From Acanthamoeba castellanii str. Neff (taxonomy: Eukaryota > Discosea > Longamoebia > Acanthamoebidae): a stretch of 64,000 nucleotides of DNA. Numbering within the stretch: the stretch's first letter is position 1; the number at the start of each line of letters is the position of its first letter. This document shows, piece after piece, positions 34,369 through 46,297 of the stretch. The DNA lies in assembly GCF_000313135.1 (NCBI RefSeq), contig NW_004457268.1, forward strand, positions 504,319 to 568,318, in the 5' to 3' direction. The notes beneath the pieces are model-generated. The model was not told where the DNA came from and did no database searches. It was given only the letters and a program-made list of their open reading frames with translations. The position numbers were made by a program, and so were the translations under genes.

Positions 34369-35022
34369 ATGGAGGAGGCATCCATAATAGTGGCCAGCCC
34401 GTGGATTACGTGCTTCTGTGTCGTCAAGTTTGATCTGGAATACGGACACAGTTACTCCCCCCCCCCGTTATTGATGGATCACTTGTGATGATGGAGCGAT
34501 TTATTTATTTATCATTTATTTATCTTCTGCAGCTCTCGAGGAATGTCAACCAGAGGTGTCTTTGCCACCAGAAGAGCAGAAGAACATGTACGTATTTATA
34601 AGTTTATTGTTTTTTTAATTCCTTTAATTAATATTTCCATTTTACCTTTCTCCGGTGCAGAGCCTTCCTTTCGTTCCCGGACTGCAACGTCAACACCAGC
34701 TCGGACTCCCTGTTCACCTTCCGCACACGCAAGGGCGACCGACGCCTCAACCAGTTTCATCACGGTACTCTCCCTCGCCGCAGCTTGAGCTCCTCTCTTG
34801 TACGACACCACACACACACACACAACATGACACAACACGACACACGTCCACGCAACACTCGCTCATACTACGCACGTGCTACATGGTCATCGGCAATCCC
34901 ACCTGGCCTATGACTGATCTCGGTTGTACCCTTTGGGTGCAGGCTACGCCTACTTTCGACAGCAAAAGGACGAGACATCGTCTCGAGGCTACCTCCAGGT
35001 GCGGTCCTGCCCCTCTCCGATT

Positions 35023-35091
<69 letters not shown>

Positions 35092-38000
35092 GTGCGTGTG
35101 TCCCGTGCGTGCGTCCTGTCACGCTCACGCATCGTACGCGGACACTGGCCACCCACTCAGAAATCAATTGTGGTGCTCTCTCCACTGCTGCACGCCCACT
35201 TCTTCAAGCGGCTCATCAAGCTGGTGGGCCACCTCTACTTTAAGCGCGGCCCGTCGGTTCTCGCTACCGCCGTCGACGACATCCGCTCGTGGTACGCCGC
35301 GCGTGACCTTGCCAACTCCGGCCTGGTTTCAATCTGCTGACGTCAGCTCACATACCATGCATACCTTGGGTAGGCCCGAGCCGGAGCCGGGCAAGAGCTA
35401 CGAGCTGCCGCTACTGGGTTGGGTCCTACGCGTGCAGCTGCCCGCCAGTCCGCGCTCCGCCTCACCGCTCTTCGCGCCGCCGACCTCCGCACCCTGCCCG
35501 TCTTCTTCATCGCCCGCCTCAGCGTCGACACAATTGCTGGTCGGCAGTCCGCCGACGTCGGCCTCGCCGCCTCGGCCTTCGCCGTCGGCGTCGGCGCCCG
35601 CCACCACCACCACGGTTCCCGAAGCGGTGCGTGTCGCCCCCCTGCGCGTGGTCTCTCCGAGCACTCTTGGTCTTGGCTAACCTGCGGGCGGGGCGCAGTT
35701 GAAGGGCTACTCGCACGAGGGCGCCGAGCTGTTCAAGGGCCTCGGCAGTGCGCTGAGCCACCTCTGGCATCTCTGGGAACTGGTACGTTATTACGCCCGG
35801 CGCGCTCTTTGTGTTCACGCGTGTCGCGATTCGTGTGTGGCCATGTTGGCTCGCGTTTTCACACGACACACATAATCATTGACCACAGGTGCTGTTGAAC
35901 GAGCCGCTCGTTGTCGAGGCGTCCGACCCATCTCTGACCTCCGACGCTGTCGTTTCCCTGACTCAACTCATCTCACCCGTACCATGCGCTTCTCCTTTAC
36001 GCGCGCACACGCACACGCACACGACACCAAGTTGACTGGACGCTTCTGCGTTGTTTCTGGGCAGTTGTCCTACTGCGGCGATTTCCGGCCGTACTTCACG
36101 ATTCACGACCGCGACTACAACGAATACGCCAAGGCCCACCCCGAGGTACGTGTGTCGTGTATCGTGTGCGGTGCGACACGTGCGGTGAGGCTGTATATGC
36201 GCACTCACCATTTGCTTTTGTTTCATGAACGCGCGCAGTGCTTGCCCGGTGCCATCATCGGAGTGACCAACCCGCACTTCAGCCACGTGCTGGCCCACTG
36301 GCCCCACACGCTCCACATCGGCAAGTCGGCCCCGCGCGTGCTCGTGCGCAAGCAGGCAGGCGACCCCAGGGCACAGGCCTCCACGTCGACCACCACCGCA
36401 ACTGCGCACAAGAATAACAAGCCGACGACGCGCTCCACCGCTACCGCCGTCGCTCTCGGCAATAGCGGTCCACCCGCGTCCAAGCCCTGGCGCTCGAGCA
36501 GCGTCGATGGGAGCAGCCGCAGCTACAGCGACTCGACCCTCAGCGATTCGCATCTCCACGACGACGACGACGACAGCAGCAGCGGCGACAGCGGAGATGA
36601 CGATGGTAGTGGCGACGATGATGACGACGATGTCGATGACCACAGCCCACGGAAGGGCTCGGTCCCGATCCCCATCATCAACACCAACGCCACCACCTCG
36701 TCCGCCGCGAGCCGCAGTGGCAGAAGCAGCAGCAGCACCACCAAAGGCAACACGAGCTTCAGCTTCGGCGGAACGAGGGGCGTGTTCGACGTGCTGCGCG
36801 AGAAGATGAGCATCGGCCGGCTGCCCATTAAGGCCGGCGCAGGCCTGTCGCCCGACGGCCGCTCGCCGGCCTCGCCCGGCCGCGTGGGCCGCTCGCGCTC
36901 CATCAGCTCTGCCCACCTGCCGGGCTCGCCCGCCGCACACATCCACACAAAGCCCCAGCGAAACAGCACCACCGTACGCTCCCCCCCCCCCCCCCGGTTG
37001 CGCGGTGCGCGTGTGCGTGTGCGTGTGCGACGCATTTTGAATTTTCCTTTCATTATAACAAACAGAATGTGGACTCGAAAATGAAGCCGCTTGTGGTGGT
37101 CAACAAGCGGGTGCTCAAGCAGCTCCTGGTGCCCGACCGGCCCGGGGCCTACTACAACGAGCTCATCCGGCGGCACTTTCACCGGCTGACGGAGGTGTTC
37201 CTGCGGCCGCTCGAGCAGTACTTTGCCTCGCTGGTCCCGGCCGCCAGCACCGTGTCGCCCTTCAAGCCCGCCCCGCGCATCGCCGCCTTCAGCGAAGACA
37301 ACTTCCTCAAGTCACTCTGCCGAGGTGCGTCCGACCGTTACGTGGTGTATGTGTCGTGCGTGTCGTGCGTGTCGTGTCGCGTGTGTCGTGCGTGTCGCGT
37401 GGGTCGCGTGCGTCGTGGGAATTTATCGTTTCATTTAACCGACGTGGTGGGCGAGCAGACGACGGAGCGTATTTGACGGGCAGCGCGTCGGGTGATCAGC
37501 TGCTCTACAAGCGATTCCTGCGATCCCAGAACTACTACGGCTGGCTCCAGCGCCGCGAAAGCGAAGCCACGACTCAGCTCCAGCGGTGCGCCGCACACTG
37601 CACCGAACACACGACGCACACGTCGCTGATGATCATCACTCTATGCTTTCTCCTTCCAGATGGTACCTGCGGGCGTTCCTGAGCTCCAAGGTGCCACCCA
37701 TCCTGCGACGAAAGGCTGAAATCGAGATTGTCGACTTCTACCTCCTCTTCCAGGCCAATGTACACCTCCTTGCACTGTCTCGTGTGCGTGTCGTGTGCGT
37801 CGTGTGTGTCTCGTGTGTGGTGTGATGAGTCGAAGCTAAACGCCGGCGGAATGCAGATGAAGAAGGCAGAAGAGGGCTCGATGGACGCGGAGCGGGTGGA
37901 GGCCTGCTCGGAGGCCATCCTCGCCTGTCTGCCAAGCGATCTCGCCCAATCCATCCTCGTCCAGGAAAAGGTTTGTGTGCGCTCACGTCGCCACTTCTGC

Positions 38001-38150
38001 CCTTCTTCTATCTTGCTGGTTGTGCACACACTCACGCGTGTTGTGTGCGTGTGCGGCCGATGTGTGTCACAGGCGCGGGCTGCGCAGTCTGCCCTCAGCG
38101 GCGTCGAGGAAGACGGCAGCGGTGGCGAGAGCGGCGACAACAGCGATTAG
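34369..38150 (+). CDS. DENND6: DENND6 (FAM116) homologue, DENN-domain Rab GEF
   Basis: A short first exon (34369, MEEASIIVASPWITCFCVVKF) encodes the uDENN start; it splices to LEECQPEVSL. Then IAFLSFPDCN, GYAYFRQQKDETSSRGYLQ, ELPLLGWVLRVQLP, LWELVLLNEPLVVEASDPS, LSYCGDFRPYFTIHDRDY and VTNPHFSHVLAHWPHTL follow in the same order as in animal DENND6. An inserted Ser/Asp-rich disordered region (about 36370-36970) precedes the dDENN part (PLVVVNKRVLKQLLVPD, LLYKRFLRSQNYYGW, AILACLPSDLAQSILV). DENND6A activates Rab14 on endosomes and influences ADAM10 and N-cadherin traffic in animals. Introns are short, with GTACG-type donors; one holds a long GT microsatellite. Confidence 0.9.
35023..35090 (+). 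repeat. (GT)n microsatellite in a DENND6 intron
   Basis: More than 30 GT dinucleotides in a row occupy the centre of an intron. Similar CA/GT runs fill introns throughout the window and are useful polymorphic markers. Confidence 0.9.
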
Positions 38151-38294
38151 TCTCCGGAGGCATTCAGGCTGTCGGAGGAAAACACACCAATCGCGCACTT
38201 ACTAGAATATTTATGTTAAAAGCAAACCATATTTCTTTTACTCGAAGTCGAGGTTTTTGGGCCACCAAAGAGACGGACAGCAACACACGCGCTT

Positions 38295-41200
38295 ATGGCT
38301 CAGGCTATGCTGCAGAAGCTGAAGGCCCCTGCGGGGGCGGCCGACGTGGAGCGCTGTGCCCTGGAGGTGTGGCGGAGGCGCCGGCATGACAGTGGGCTGG
38401 AGGCCTCGACTACAGAGGGAGAGCTCCTGGTGCAGTGCATACTGGATCGCCTCGCCCCGACCGAGGGGCCTCTCGCCACGCTCCTCGACTGGCTCTTCTT
38501 CGACGCCTCGCCTCATGCGTGCCTCGCATTCCTTGATGGACCGCCTTCGTCGTACTTTTTGTCTTCTACGTTTGTTGATGGGGTGGGTTGAGAAGCTGAC
38601 ACAACAAGAACACTCCCAGTACCACCATCGATGGCTACCAAGGGGAGAAGGCGGAGCTCTTCGCAGCAATCGGCTCGCAGGTGCTGGAGCGGTGGCGAGA
38701 GGCGAGCGGCAGCTCGGAGAAAGCGTCGAACCTCTACGCGCAGCACTCGGCCAGCCTGTGGCAACGCCTGTGGACTGCGACGGGCGATGACGTGGAAGTC
38801 GCCCACGCTGAAGGTGTGGCAGTGCTGTTGCTGCGCTGCTTGACCATGATCCATGACTTCTTCACACCGAGCCAAAGTGCGCATCTCTTGCTTTGCTGCT
38901 GTGGGCACCATGAGTGTATTGGAATGACTTTGGCCTGCAGGGCTTTGGGAATCCTGCACGCCCTTGGCTACGAGCCTCTTGACTCAGTTCAAGCAGAGAG
39001 TGCTTCAGAACGCCAGTACTGCTGTCGTCCTGGGCACGCACTTCCTCTACACATTGGGTTTTTTTGGGGGGGGGGACATCCATAATGATCGAGTATGAGG
39101 GAGGCTGGCGACGTTGATCTCCTCTCATCTTGCCTAACGAATGGCAAACAGAGGGGCTGGCGTTACTGGGCGTGGTGGCCAGTCTACTGGAAAATGGCGT
39201 GTGGGCGTTCCTTTCCGACTTCCAACTGGTACGCGCCACGGCCACGAGTCGTGTACGCAACCATTCAATTCTACACCGTCGTTCATCACCACCATCGTCG
39301 TCGTCATTTAATGAGGTCTTGCGTTCGTCCTCCGCTCAGCTGTGGGACCGAGCAGACGACCCCTGCCTGCTGCACCTGTTTGGCCACGCGGAGCGCCAAG
39401 TGCGACTCGCGACTCTCAAACTCATACAGCCATCCAACGAAGCCTTCTTGGAGGCGTACCGCTACGATAGCTACAGCAAGGTAACCGCTACTCTTCAGTC
39501 GTGGGGCCTTCTCACAAAGTCCTTCTCCACACAGATCTGGTGGATGTGCATCGACGATTCTGACGCGCAAGTTCGCGCGGTGGCGTGTCGTCGCCTCTTC
39601 GTGGCTTACATCCATGAGGCCGCCATCGAGCTCAGTTCGGCGCTGCCATCTATGGTTGTCCGGCTGGACCAGGTGGTTTGGCCCTGACGCCGATTAGATC
39701 GCGTGGTGTTATATTGCTAATTTCTTTGGCCGCCTGGTGTCATTCCACAGGAAACAGATCAAGAGGCGCTTATGTCGCTCCTTGTACTGCTGGCCAGCTT
39801 CCTGAACCGTTTGGCCTCCGATGAAGAACAGAGGGCCGAATCGGCCTCTTTGATCAACTCGGCAGGGTATCGATCCCACATCGTCATTCTCATGCTAAAG
39901 GGCCTCGCAGGTCTTGATGCTGACAAACTGTCTCCTGGCTGGTGGTCGGCAGGCTGGTTGCAGCTGTAGCCAAGCACGCCCGTTGGGAGGCCACGGTTCC
40001 GACACTGTTAGATCTGTCAGTGGACGCCGTAGTGGCGCATCTTCACACTTCTGCGGAGTCCACCAACGTTCCTACAATCCGAGCTCTGCCAAGCGAACTC
40101 CAACAGCGCATCGATGACAGTGCAGCAAGAGGCAATTACACCCCCCCCCTCTTCACCCTTCCTTTGCCGATTGGCTGATGTTGTGTTTTTCTTAGCTCGC
40201 CACGCGACGGATTCGCGAAAGGCTGTCTTTAACTGGAGCGTGGAATGCCTGCAACACCTGGTCAAGCTACTGAAGGAGGAGATGTGGCCACTCGTTTTGG
40301 GGCTCGTTTCATCTTGGCTGGACCCCGAACGCCCCTGGCAACTGAGGTGCGCACCATTCAGCTCCCATGCCGTATGAGTTGCTTAATTATTTTGGTGTTA
40401 AACCAGGGAGGGTGGCCTCTTGCTTCTCGGCTGCTTGAAGTTGCAATGCGGCGACTTGTACCAGACGCTCGACGAAAAGGTCACCACGTTTCACCTCGAA
40501 TTCATTGAGCGCTGCTTGTCCGATCCACAGGTGCGTTTTGACATAAAAATCCTTTTTTATCAACACACGCCTGCGTTCCCAGGCAACTGACCGAACACCA
40601 CCACTCTGTGTGAGCATACACCACAGCCTGACGTGAAAGTGGCGAGCTGCGTGGCGCTCAAGAGTCACCAAGAGCTGGTACTGCAACGCCCGGACCTCGT
40701 GTCAAAGCTGCTGTCGCTCTTGGCGCCGTCCAGCAGCCCGTCCGAGCAAACGTGCCGGGCCGTGAATGACCTGCTGATCGCAGCCGGCGATCTCGCGTGC
40801 CTCGGTCCAGAGCTCGAGGCCGCAGCCATTCGCGCGCTGGTCCTCTTGATCCGCCGTCCTCCAGTACGTAGGCCGCAATTCTCAGCTCCGTCCGACTTAA
40901 TTACATCGATCGCAGCGCATCAGAACACCTGACGGCTCACACACATCAATCCGCAGACCAGGCATGCGTTCACGATCGCCCTTGTTCCAGTGCGAATCTG
41001 GGGCCAGGCGCGATGCGCTCAGGCGCAAGTGGAACCGAACCACCTCGAGCTCCTTGACTGGGTACTTGGTCAGCTGCTGGAGGCACTCGTAGCGCCCCCG
41101 GATGACGTCATCCACGAAGGCGAGCTGTGTGTTCTCGTGAAGAGCCTCCACTCGCTGGTACCACCTTCCGGTACGCCACTCCTGCGATCACCCAATTCGG

Positions 41201-42577
41201 CCTTGGGTCCTAATATTATGGAAATTCTGCAGGTGGCAGGTCGGAGCAGGGGGTGAGGGCCTGTGTGACAGTTGTTAATCGCCTCGCCGTCTCTGATCCC
41301 GAGAGTCAGGTATACGTGAGCAACACGCATGGTTCACCGTTGGCTGTGCAGGTTCTTACACGACACACGACACACGACACACGACACACGACACACGACA
41401 CACGACACACGACACACACACGACACGGCTCAGCTCGTGCCAGGTCTGCTGAGCCTGATGCTCGAGTTGTGTAAGCAAGATCCAACTCGCTTGCTTTCTA
41501 CCGACGACACCATTGAAGCAAGCTTGCGCACAGTCATCTCGGTATGCCTTCTCTTCGTATCCCTGTATCCCGTGAGGCGTAGTTCCAATTCCTTTCTCGC
41601 ATGGCGGTACAGGCGAACCCCGAGGTGAACACTCGGTCGCCGCTACTCAAGCAACTCGCCGCGTGCCTTCCCGGCGTGGTGGAGGCTTGCCTGGATCGAC
41701 TAATTCCGGGTCACATCGCGGCCCTGGCACAGTACCAGTGCACTGGCTTCAGTGTGGATCCCAATATCTTTCAGTCCGCACCTCTGTTCGCCTGCATAGG
41801 TACTTCCAACCCACTCCTCACCTTCTCTCAGTATTAATTGCGCACACATACCCGCACACGCGCACACACGCACACGCCCGCGCAATTATAGGCCTTCTGG
41901 CGACACACTATCCCACTCAACTCCGCCCATGGCTCAAGGACCTGTCGACCACCCTGGCGCAGCACTTCGGCCGCTTCGTCTGGGACTTTGCCTACGGCCA
42001 GCTGCAGCTCGTGGGCCTGCACTACGCCGACCACCTCGGGGCCGACCTCCTCCAGCTGCTGCCCCACGTGCGCGTTCAGGTCAACTGGACGCCCCACGAC
42101 GACCTGGCCGCCTGCACCCAGGGTATGGCCAACATGATGGCCGCCCTGGTGCGCCGACACGCCGACATCGTCACTTCGGCCGCCGACCGGGTCAAGATGG
42201 TGCGCGCCCTGGTGGCCTGGCTTTTCCAGGCCGAGCGAGCGCCGAGCGGAGACAGCGCGCCCGACCGCGAGCTGCGAGACAAGGTGGGCGCTGCCCTTGA
42301 CGCGCTGCTGGGCGATGGTGAAGGGTCCACTGAAACGCTCGAGCTGTGGCGCGAGATCAACAAGTATGATGGTCGCGCCCAGTGGCTGCCGCTGGAAGTT
42401 GCGACGGTGCAGGAAAACCTCGCAGAGGTCATCAGGGCAGAGCGGCTGCTTCCGCCGGAACACCCGTTCTTCGCCCTCCAGCCCCAGGCCAACACCACAG
42501 CCGACGCCGCCACACCAATGGACCAGGACGATGGCTGGAGTGTTTACAAGCAGCCCGGCGCCAATTGGAGAAGGTGA
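38295..42577 (+). CDS. Large helical-repeat (HEAT/ARM-like) protein, unidentified
   Basis: Many short exons in series encode amphipathic helices rich in Leu and Ala, from MAQAMLQKLKAP at 38295 to a final GWSVYKQPGANWRR with a stop at 42577. Exon-sized blocks include AELFAAIGSQVLERW, LALLGVVASLLENG, IWWMCIDDSDAQVRAVACRR, SLLVLLASFLNRLA, FNWSVECLQHLVKLL, PDLVSKLLSLLAPSSS and LVGLHYADHLGADLLQLLPH. The periodicity is that of HEAT/ARM scaffolds of roughly 1,000 residues or more. It begins 145 bp after the DENND6 stop on the same strand. I do not recognise the family; large scaffold proteins of the focadhesin or importin style are possible but unproven. Confidence 0.7.
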
Positions 42578-42775
42578 CGAAGCAGCAACAACGAACAGGA
42601 AGAGAAAAATAAAATAAAATACAAGAAATCTGCAAAGAATTGCCCCACGAACAAGATCGATCCCGTTCAAACCGTTCAAACTTCCTCTTCGAAGGTGCCT
42701 CCAATTAGAGCATTAAACTACTTACAGGTTTGGCTCAATTCCGAGATCGCATTGGCTATTACTTTAAATTTAGGA

Positions 42776-45077
42776 ATGAATGGAGAGCCCGTCCCAAGCA
42801 TAGAGGCTGCCGGTGCAGCCTCTAAAGGGTCCTCTGGTTCTTCTCTCTACACGGCCCTCGCAACGCCGCCCCGCCATTACCCGGCGATTCATCATCAGCA
42901 CCCCATCCCCCCCTCGTTCGTGGGGGCTTCTCCACAACACGGCTGCCACTACTTGCCCGCTAGCCCGCTGCATCCCAGCTACTGCAGGCCCATGGCGAGC
43001 CCGATGAGGCACTACGCGGTGATGCCAATGGGAAATCCGCCCAACAACCCAGAGGAGCGAGATGGAAGCGTAGCAGATGTCGACCAGATCCCCTTCAGAG
43101 CCGCAGAGTTTCAGGATCTTGGGAGCACCGGTGGCCTCCCACAACCCTACGCCCACCTCGCCACCTCCGCCGCTCTCCCCCTGCCGCCCTCGCCCTTTCG
43201 ACGCCACTTTCAGGCGCTGCGCGTAGCATCGCCAGCCCAGCGATCGCTGCCAAAGGACACCATCCACCACCCCACCCCACCGACGCGCGATGATGGCGAC
43301 GACAGCGACCAGCCCACGGCGACCTCGTCTGCGTCTTTCGTTCAGTCGCCTTCTCTTTCCTTCCCCGCTTCCCCTCGAGCCCAGCACTCGCTCACCTGCA
43401 GCCAGGTGCTTGCGGCCACCCTCGCCTCGGCCCTGCCCCGCGTCGCGCTGTTCCGATTCAACGACCCGCGCGCCGATGGGCTTCTCGCGCTCAACGACGA
43501 GCTGCTCCCGACGGGCCAAGTCGCGGTGGGCATGCCCGGTGCTGCCGGCGGCGACATCATCATCGACGACGAGGTGTGGCCGTGGGCGCCCGGTGAGTAC
43601 CTGGAAGAGGTATTTGAGAGCGAAGGGATCGAGGTCGGCGTGGTCGACCACCGCGGCAGGCGCGTGCGACGAACCAAGCTGCCGCTCGTCCTTCGCGAGG
43701 GCTGGCGGTTGCTCGTGGTCAGTCCGCTCACCGGCGCCGCCCTTGTCTACACTCTGATGCGCGATTCTCCCTACGGTATTCATTCCGCGTGTGCGTGTGT
43801 GGTGCGTGTGCGTGTGCGTGTTGTACCAACTCGTCATCTTGTTCAGGAATTGGCCGGGATCCGGCAGAGTTCTTTGGGGAGGAGATCGTGGTGCGCATCT
43901 TTTCGTTCCTCGAGGTGCGCACTCTCTGCGCTGTCGCCCTCGTGTCGCAATCCTGGAAGCGCATCTCCGAGGACAACAGGTACCGCGTCACGCGTTGTTA
44001 CTTCTCTTCCTGTGCCCTTCCCGCTCATGCGCCCTCGTTAACGCTTTCCTCCCTCGTTGTGGCCTCGCAGCCTGTGGCGCGAAAAGTGCCTGAACGCCAA
44101 GCCCTTCCTGAGGGATCAGCTGGTGCGAGTGTCTGAAGAAAAGAAGGCCTCCTGGCGCACCCTCTATCGCTGCATCGCCTACCCGCACCGCGTACGTCAC
44201 CACTCGAGCTATCAATCTTCATCCACGACAGCGCGCGTGGCCACACAAACACGCCTTTATGGCTCATCGTCGTCGTCGTCGTCGATCTCCTTGCGCAGTG
44301 GTCGAGGGACCGAAAGCCAAGCGGGGTCAAGGTGACCAACGAAGGCCGTACGGCCAAGGTCAAGGGCCCCACCGCCACCAACGTCTCGGTGCAGACCTCC
44401 CGTCCCATCAAGGTAATCGCCCCACCTCTTGCATGACACGACACACGACTTAGGGCGCCCTGGCCCTCACACGTGCACTCCAACAAATGCAAGGCCGGGG
44501 CTGAGCCGTTCTGGTACTTTGAGGCGGCGGTCGACAAGAAGCCCCCGCCCTGGAACATCGGCTTCGGCATCGCTGACAGCGAGTGGAGTGTACGTCCCCC
44601 CCCCACCTCCCCCTCCCCCATATCCCCCGTCTCGTGCGTGTCGTGCGACGGGCCTCTCATTCGCTCCCGATACTGTACAGTTGGAGATCAAGTTCGTCGG
44701 GTTCGATAAGGAGAGCTTCAACTACGGGTACACGTCCAACGGGAAGATGCGGGCTACGACGCAGTACGAGGACTTCACCACCTACGGCCAGGGCGACCGC
44801 GTGGGCTTCTGGTTGGAGTACTTCTACCCGGGGCTGGACCTCACCGTTCACGTCTTCCTCAATGATGTACGTGCCCCCCCCCCACCACTCTGGTGTAATG
44901 TAGTGCGACTTCCAGCGGCTCGTGGTGTGCTACACACAAGTCGTCTCTGGCTAATGTGTGCGCCACATGCAGGTTCTGGTCCATTCGTGGGATCACGTGA
45001 GCGAGAAGCACAAGCCGCCGCTCTACTTCACGGCCACCCTCTACCACGACGGCACCCAGGTGTCCCTCGTCACCTGA
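42776..45077 (+). CDS. F-box / SPRY-domain protein
   Basis: The start is ATG 42776 (MNGEPVPSIEAAG). A long first exon encodes a Pro/His/Ser-rich region and a beta-rich segment (HRGRRVRRTKLPLVLREGW). After a GTATTC intron comes an F-box (EEIVVRIFSFLEVRTLCAVA then LVSQSWKRISEDN), followed by LWREKCLNAKPFL. The C-terminal exons give a SPRY/B30.2-like fold: CKAGAEPFWYFEAAV, PWNIGFGIADSEW, SFNYGYTSNGKM, YGQGDRVGFWLEYFYPG, LTVHVFLNDV, and the end TATLYHDGTQVSLVT. F-box plus SPRY recalls FBXO45-like ubiquitin-ligase adaptors, with SPRY binding the substrate. Donors in the SPRY region are GTACGT. Confidence 0.83.
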
Positions 45078-45302
45078 TGACCAGGGGACTCCTCACCTCA
45101 GTAGCCACCTTCATCTTCTCCTTGTGAATTTTGTGTAATTATTTGTCCAGTTCGGAATCAAACGTCCACTCATCATTCAGTTGTGTTGATGCCTAAAAAA
45201 GAGACCCAGCTCGTCCCTTTGCCCAACAACAAGGATCGACGAAGGACGTTTGGCTCAACACCATCGAAACCATCCCCCCTACTTCTGAATCGCTCTACAA
45301 CA

Positions 45303-46090
45303 CATGGTCCGCGGCGCGAGAACTCTTGCTGGCAAGTTCATTCTATAATCCCCTCGAGCGGACACTCACCTTCATGCCCCACCCCAATCTTCTTCTTGTA
45401 GGAATTCTTGAGCCAGGAGCAGATTGCTGAGTACCAGGGCGTGTTCGCCCTCATGGACAAGGAGGGTCGTGGTACTGTCGACTTCGATGTCCTGAAGACC
45501 GCCATGATGGCCTTGAGTACGTTTTTCCTGGTTTCACACCATTACCGCGCTTCTTTCCTTGAAGCGGCACTCAAGCGAGGGAACAGGGATGCACCCCAAG
45601 GACAGTGAGATCCGCAACATGATCAAGGAGGCCGACGTCTCCAAGACCGGAACGATCGACTTGACTGAGTTCGTTGGTGTTCTGACCAGGTGAACCCCCC
45701 CCCCATCTTCCCTCTTTCAATCAATGCTTCTACTCGATGAGGCGAACATCATCTCACGCCCCCCGTTTGGTGATGAAGAAAACTGGGCAAGATGGATAAC
45801 GAGGACGCCATCCTCAAGGCCTTCAACACTTTCGATCTCAATGACACGGGAGTGCTCAATGTCGAGGATATCCGCACTGCGCTCACCACTCTCGGCGACA
45901 AGCTCACCGACAAGGAGGTACAGCTGCGAACTGTTCGAACGGCACCTCTCGGCAAAGCCAGTCCACGTCTCTGACTTCTCTTTTCCTTTCTCAACAGCTG
46001 AGGGAGATGTTCGCCACCGGCGCCGACTCCTCGGGCAACTTCGAGTACGAGAAGTTCGTCCGGGTCATGGTCGGTAAGAGCAGCAACTGA
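45303..46090 (+). CDS. EF-hand protein, myosin light chain / calmodulin type
   Basis: Four EF-hand units: AEYQGVFALMDKEGRGTVDF, IKEADVSKTGTIDLTEFVGV, ILKAFNTFDLNDTGVLNV and MFATGADSSGNFEYEKFVRV. Only the second loop has the full ligand pattern ending in Glu. The first has Val at position 12, and the fourth resembles the degenerate GNFxY loop of myosin regulatory light chains. Exons join in phase through LTR/KLGKMDNEDAI. The start is uncertain: an ATG at 45303 followed directly by a GT intron gives a calmodulin-sized protein, whereas ATG 45189 would add a 70-residue Pro/Arg-rich leader. It is most likely a myosin light chain of the actomyosin cortex. Confidence 0.8.
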
Positions 46091-46297
46091 GCTGTGTACA
46101 ATATCAACATACCACACGTCCGAGGCAGAGCGGCCACTCCGCAGCTATGCAAGGAAATAGGGGGGAAATAAAAAGAAATTATTTCCCGCCTCCCGGCCAC
46201 GAGCAAACGCAGGCAAAGTGCGTAGGAAGGTGTAGAAGATGCGTACCAGCCGTGAAGTGCATTTGTATAAACGCACTCGAGACGGTGACAGCGCAGC

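Noticed and set aside
41329..41474. Regular ~7-bp ACGACAC repeats that might suggest a CRISPR-like array
   Set aside because: There are no unique spacers; it is a simple repeat in an intron of a eukaryotic gene.
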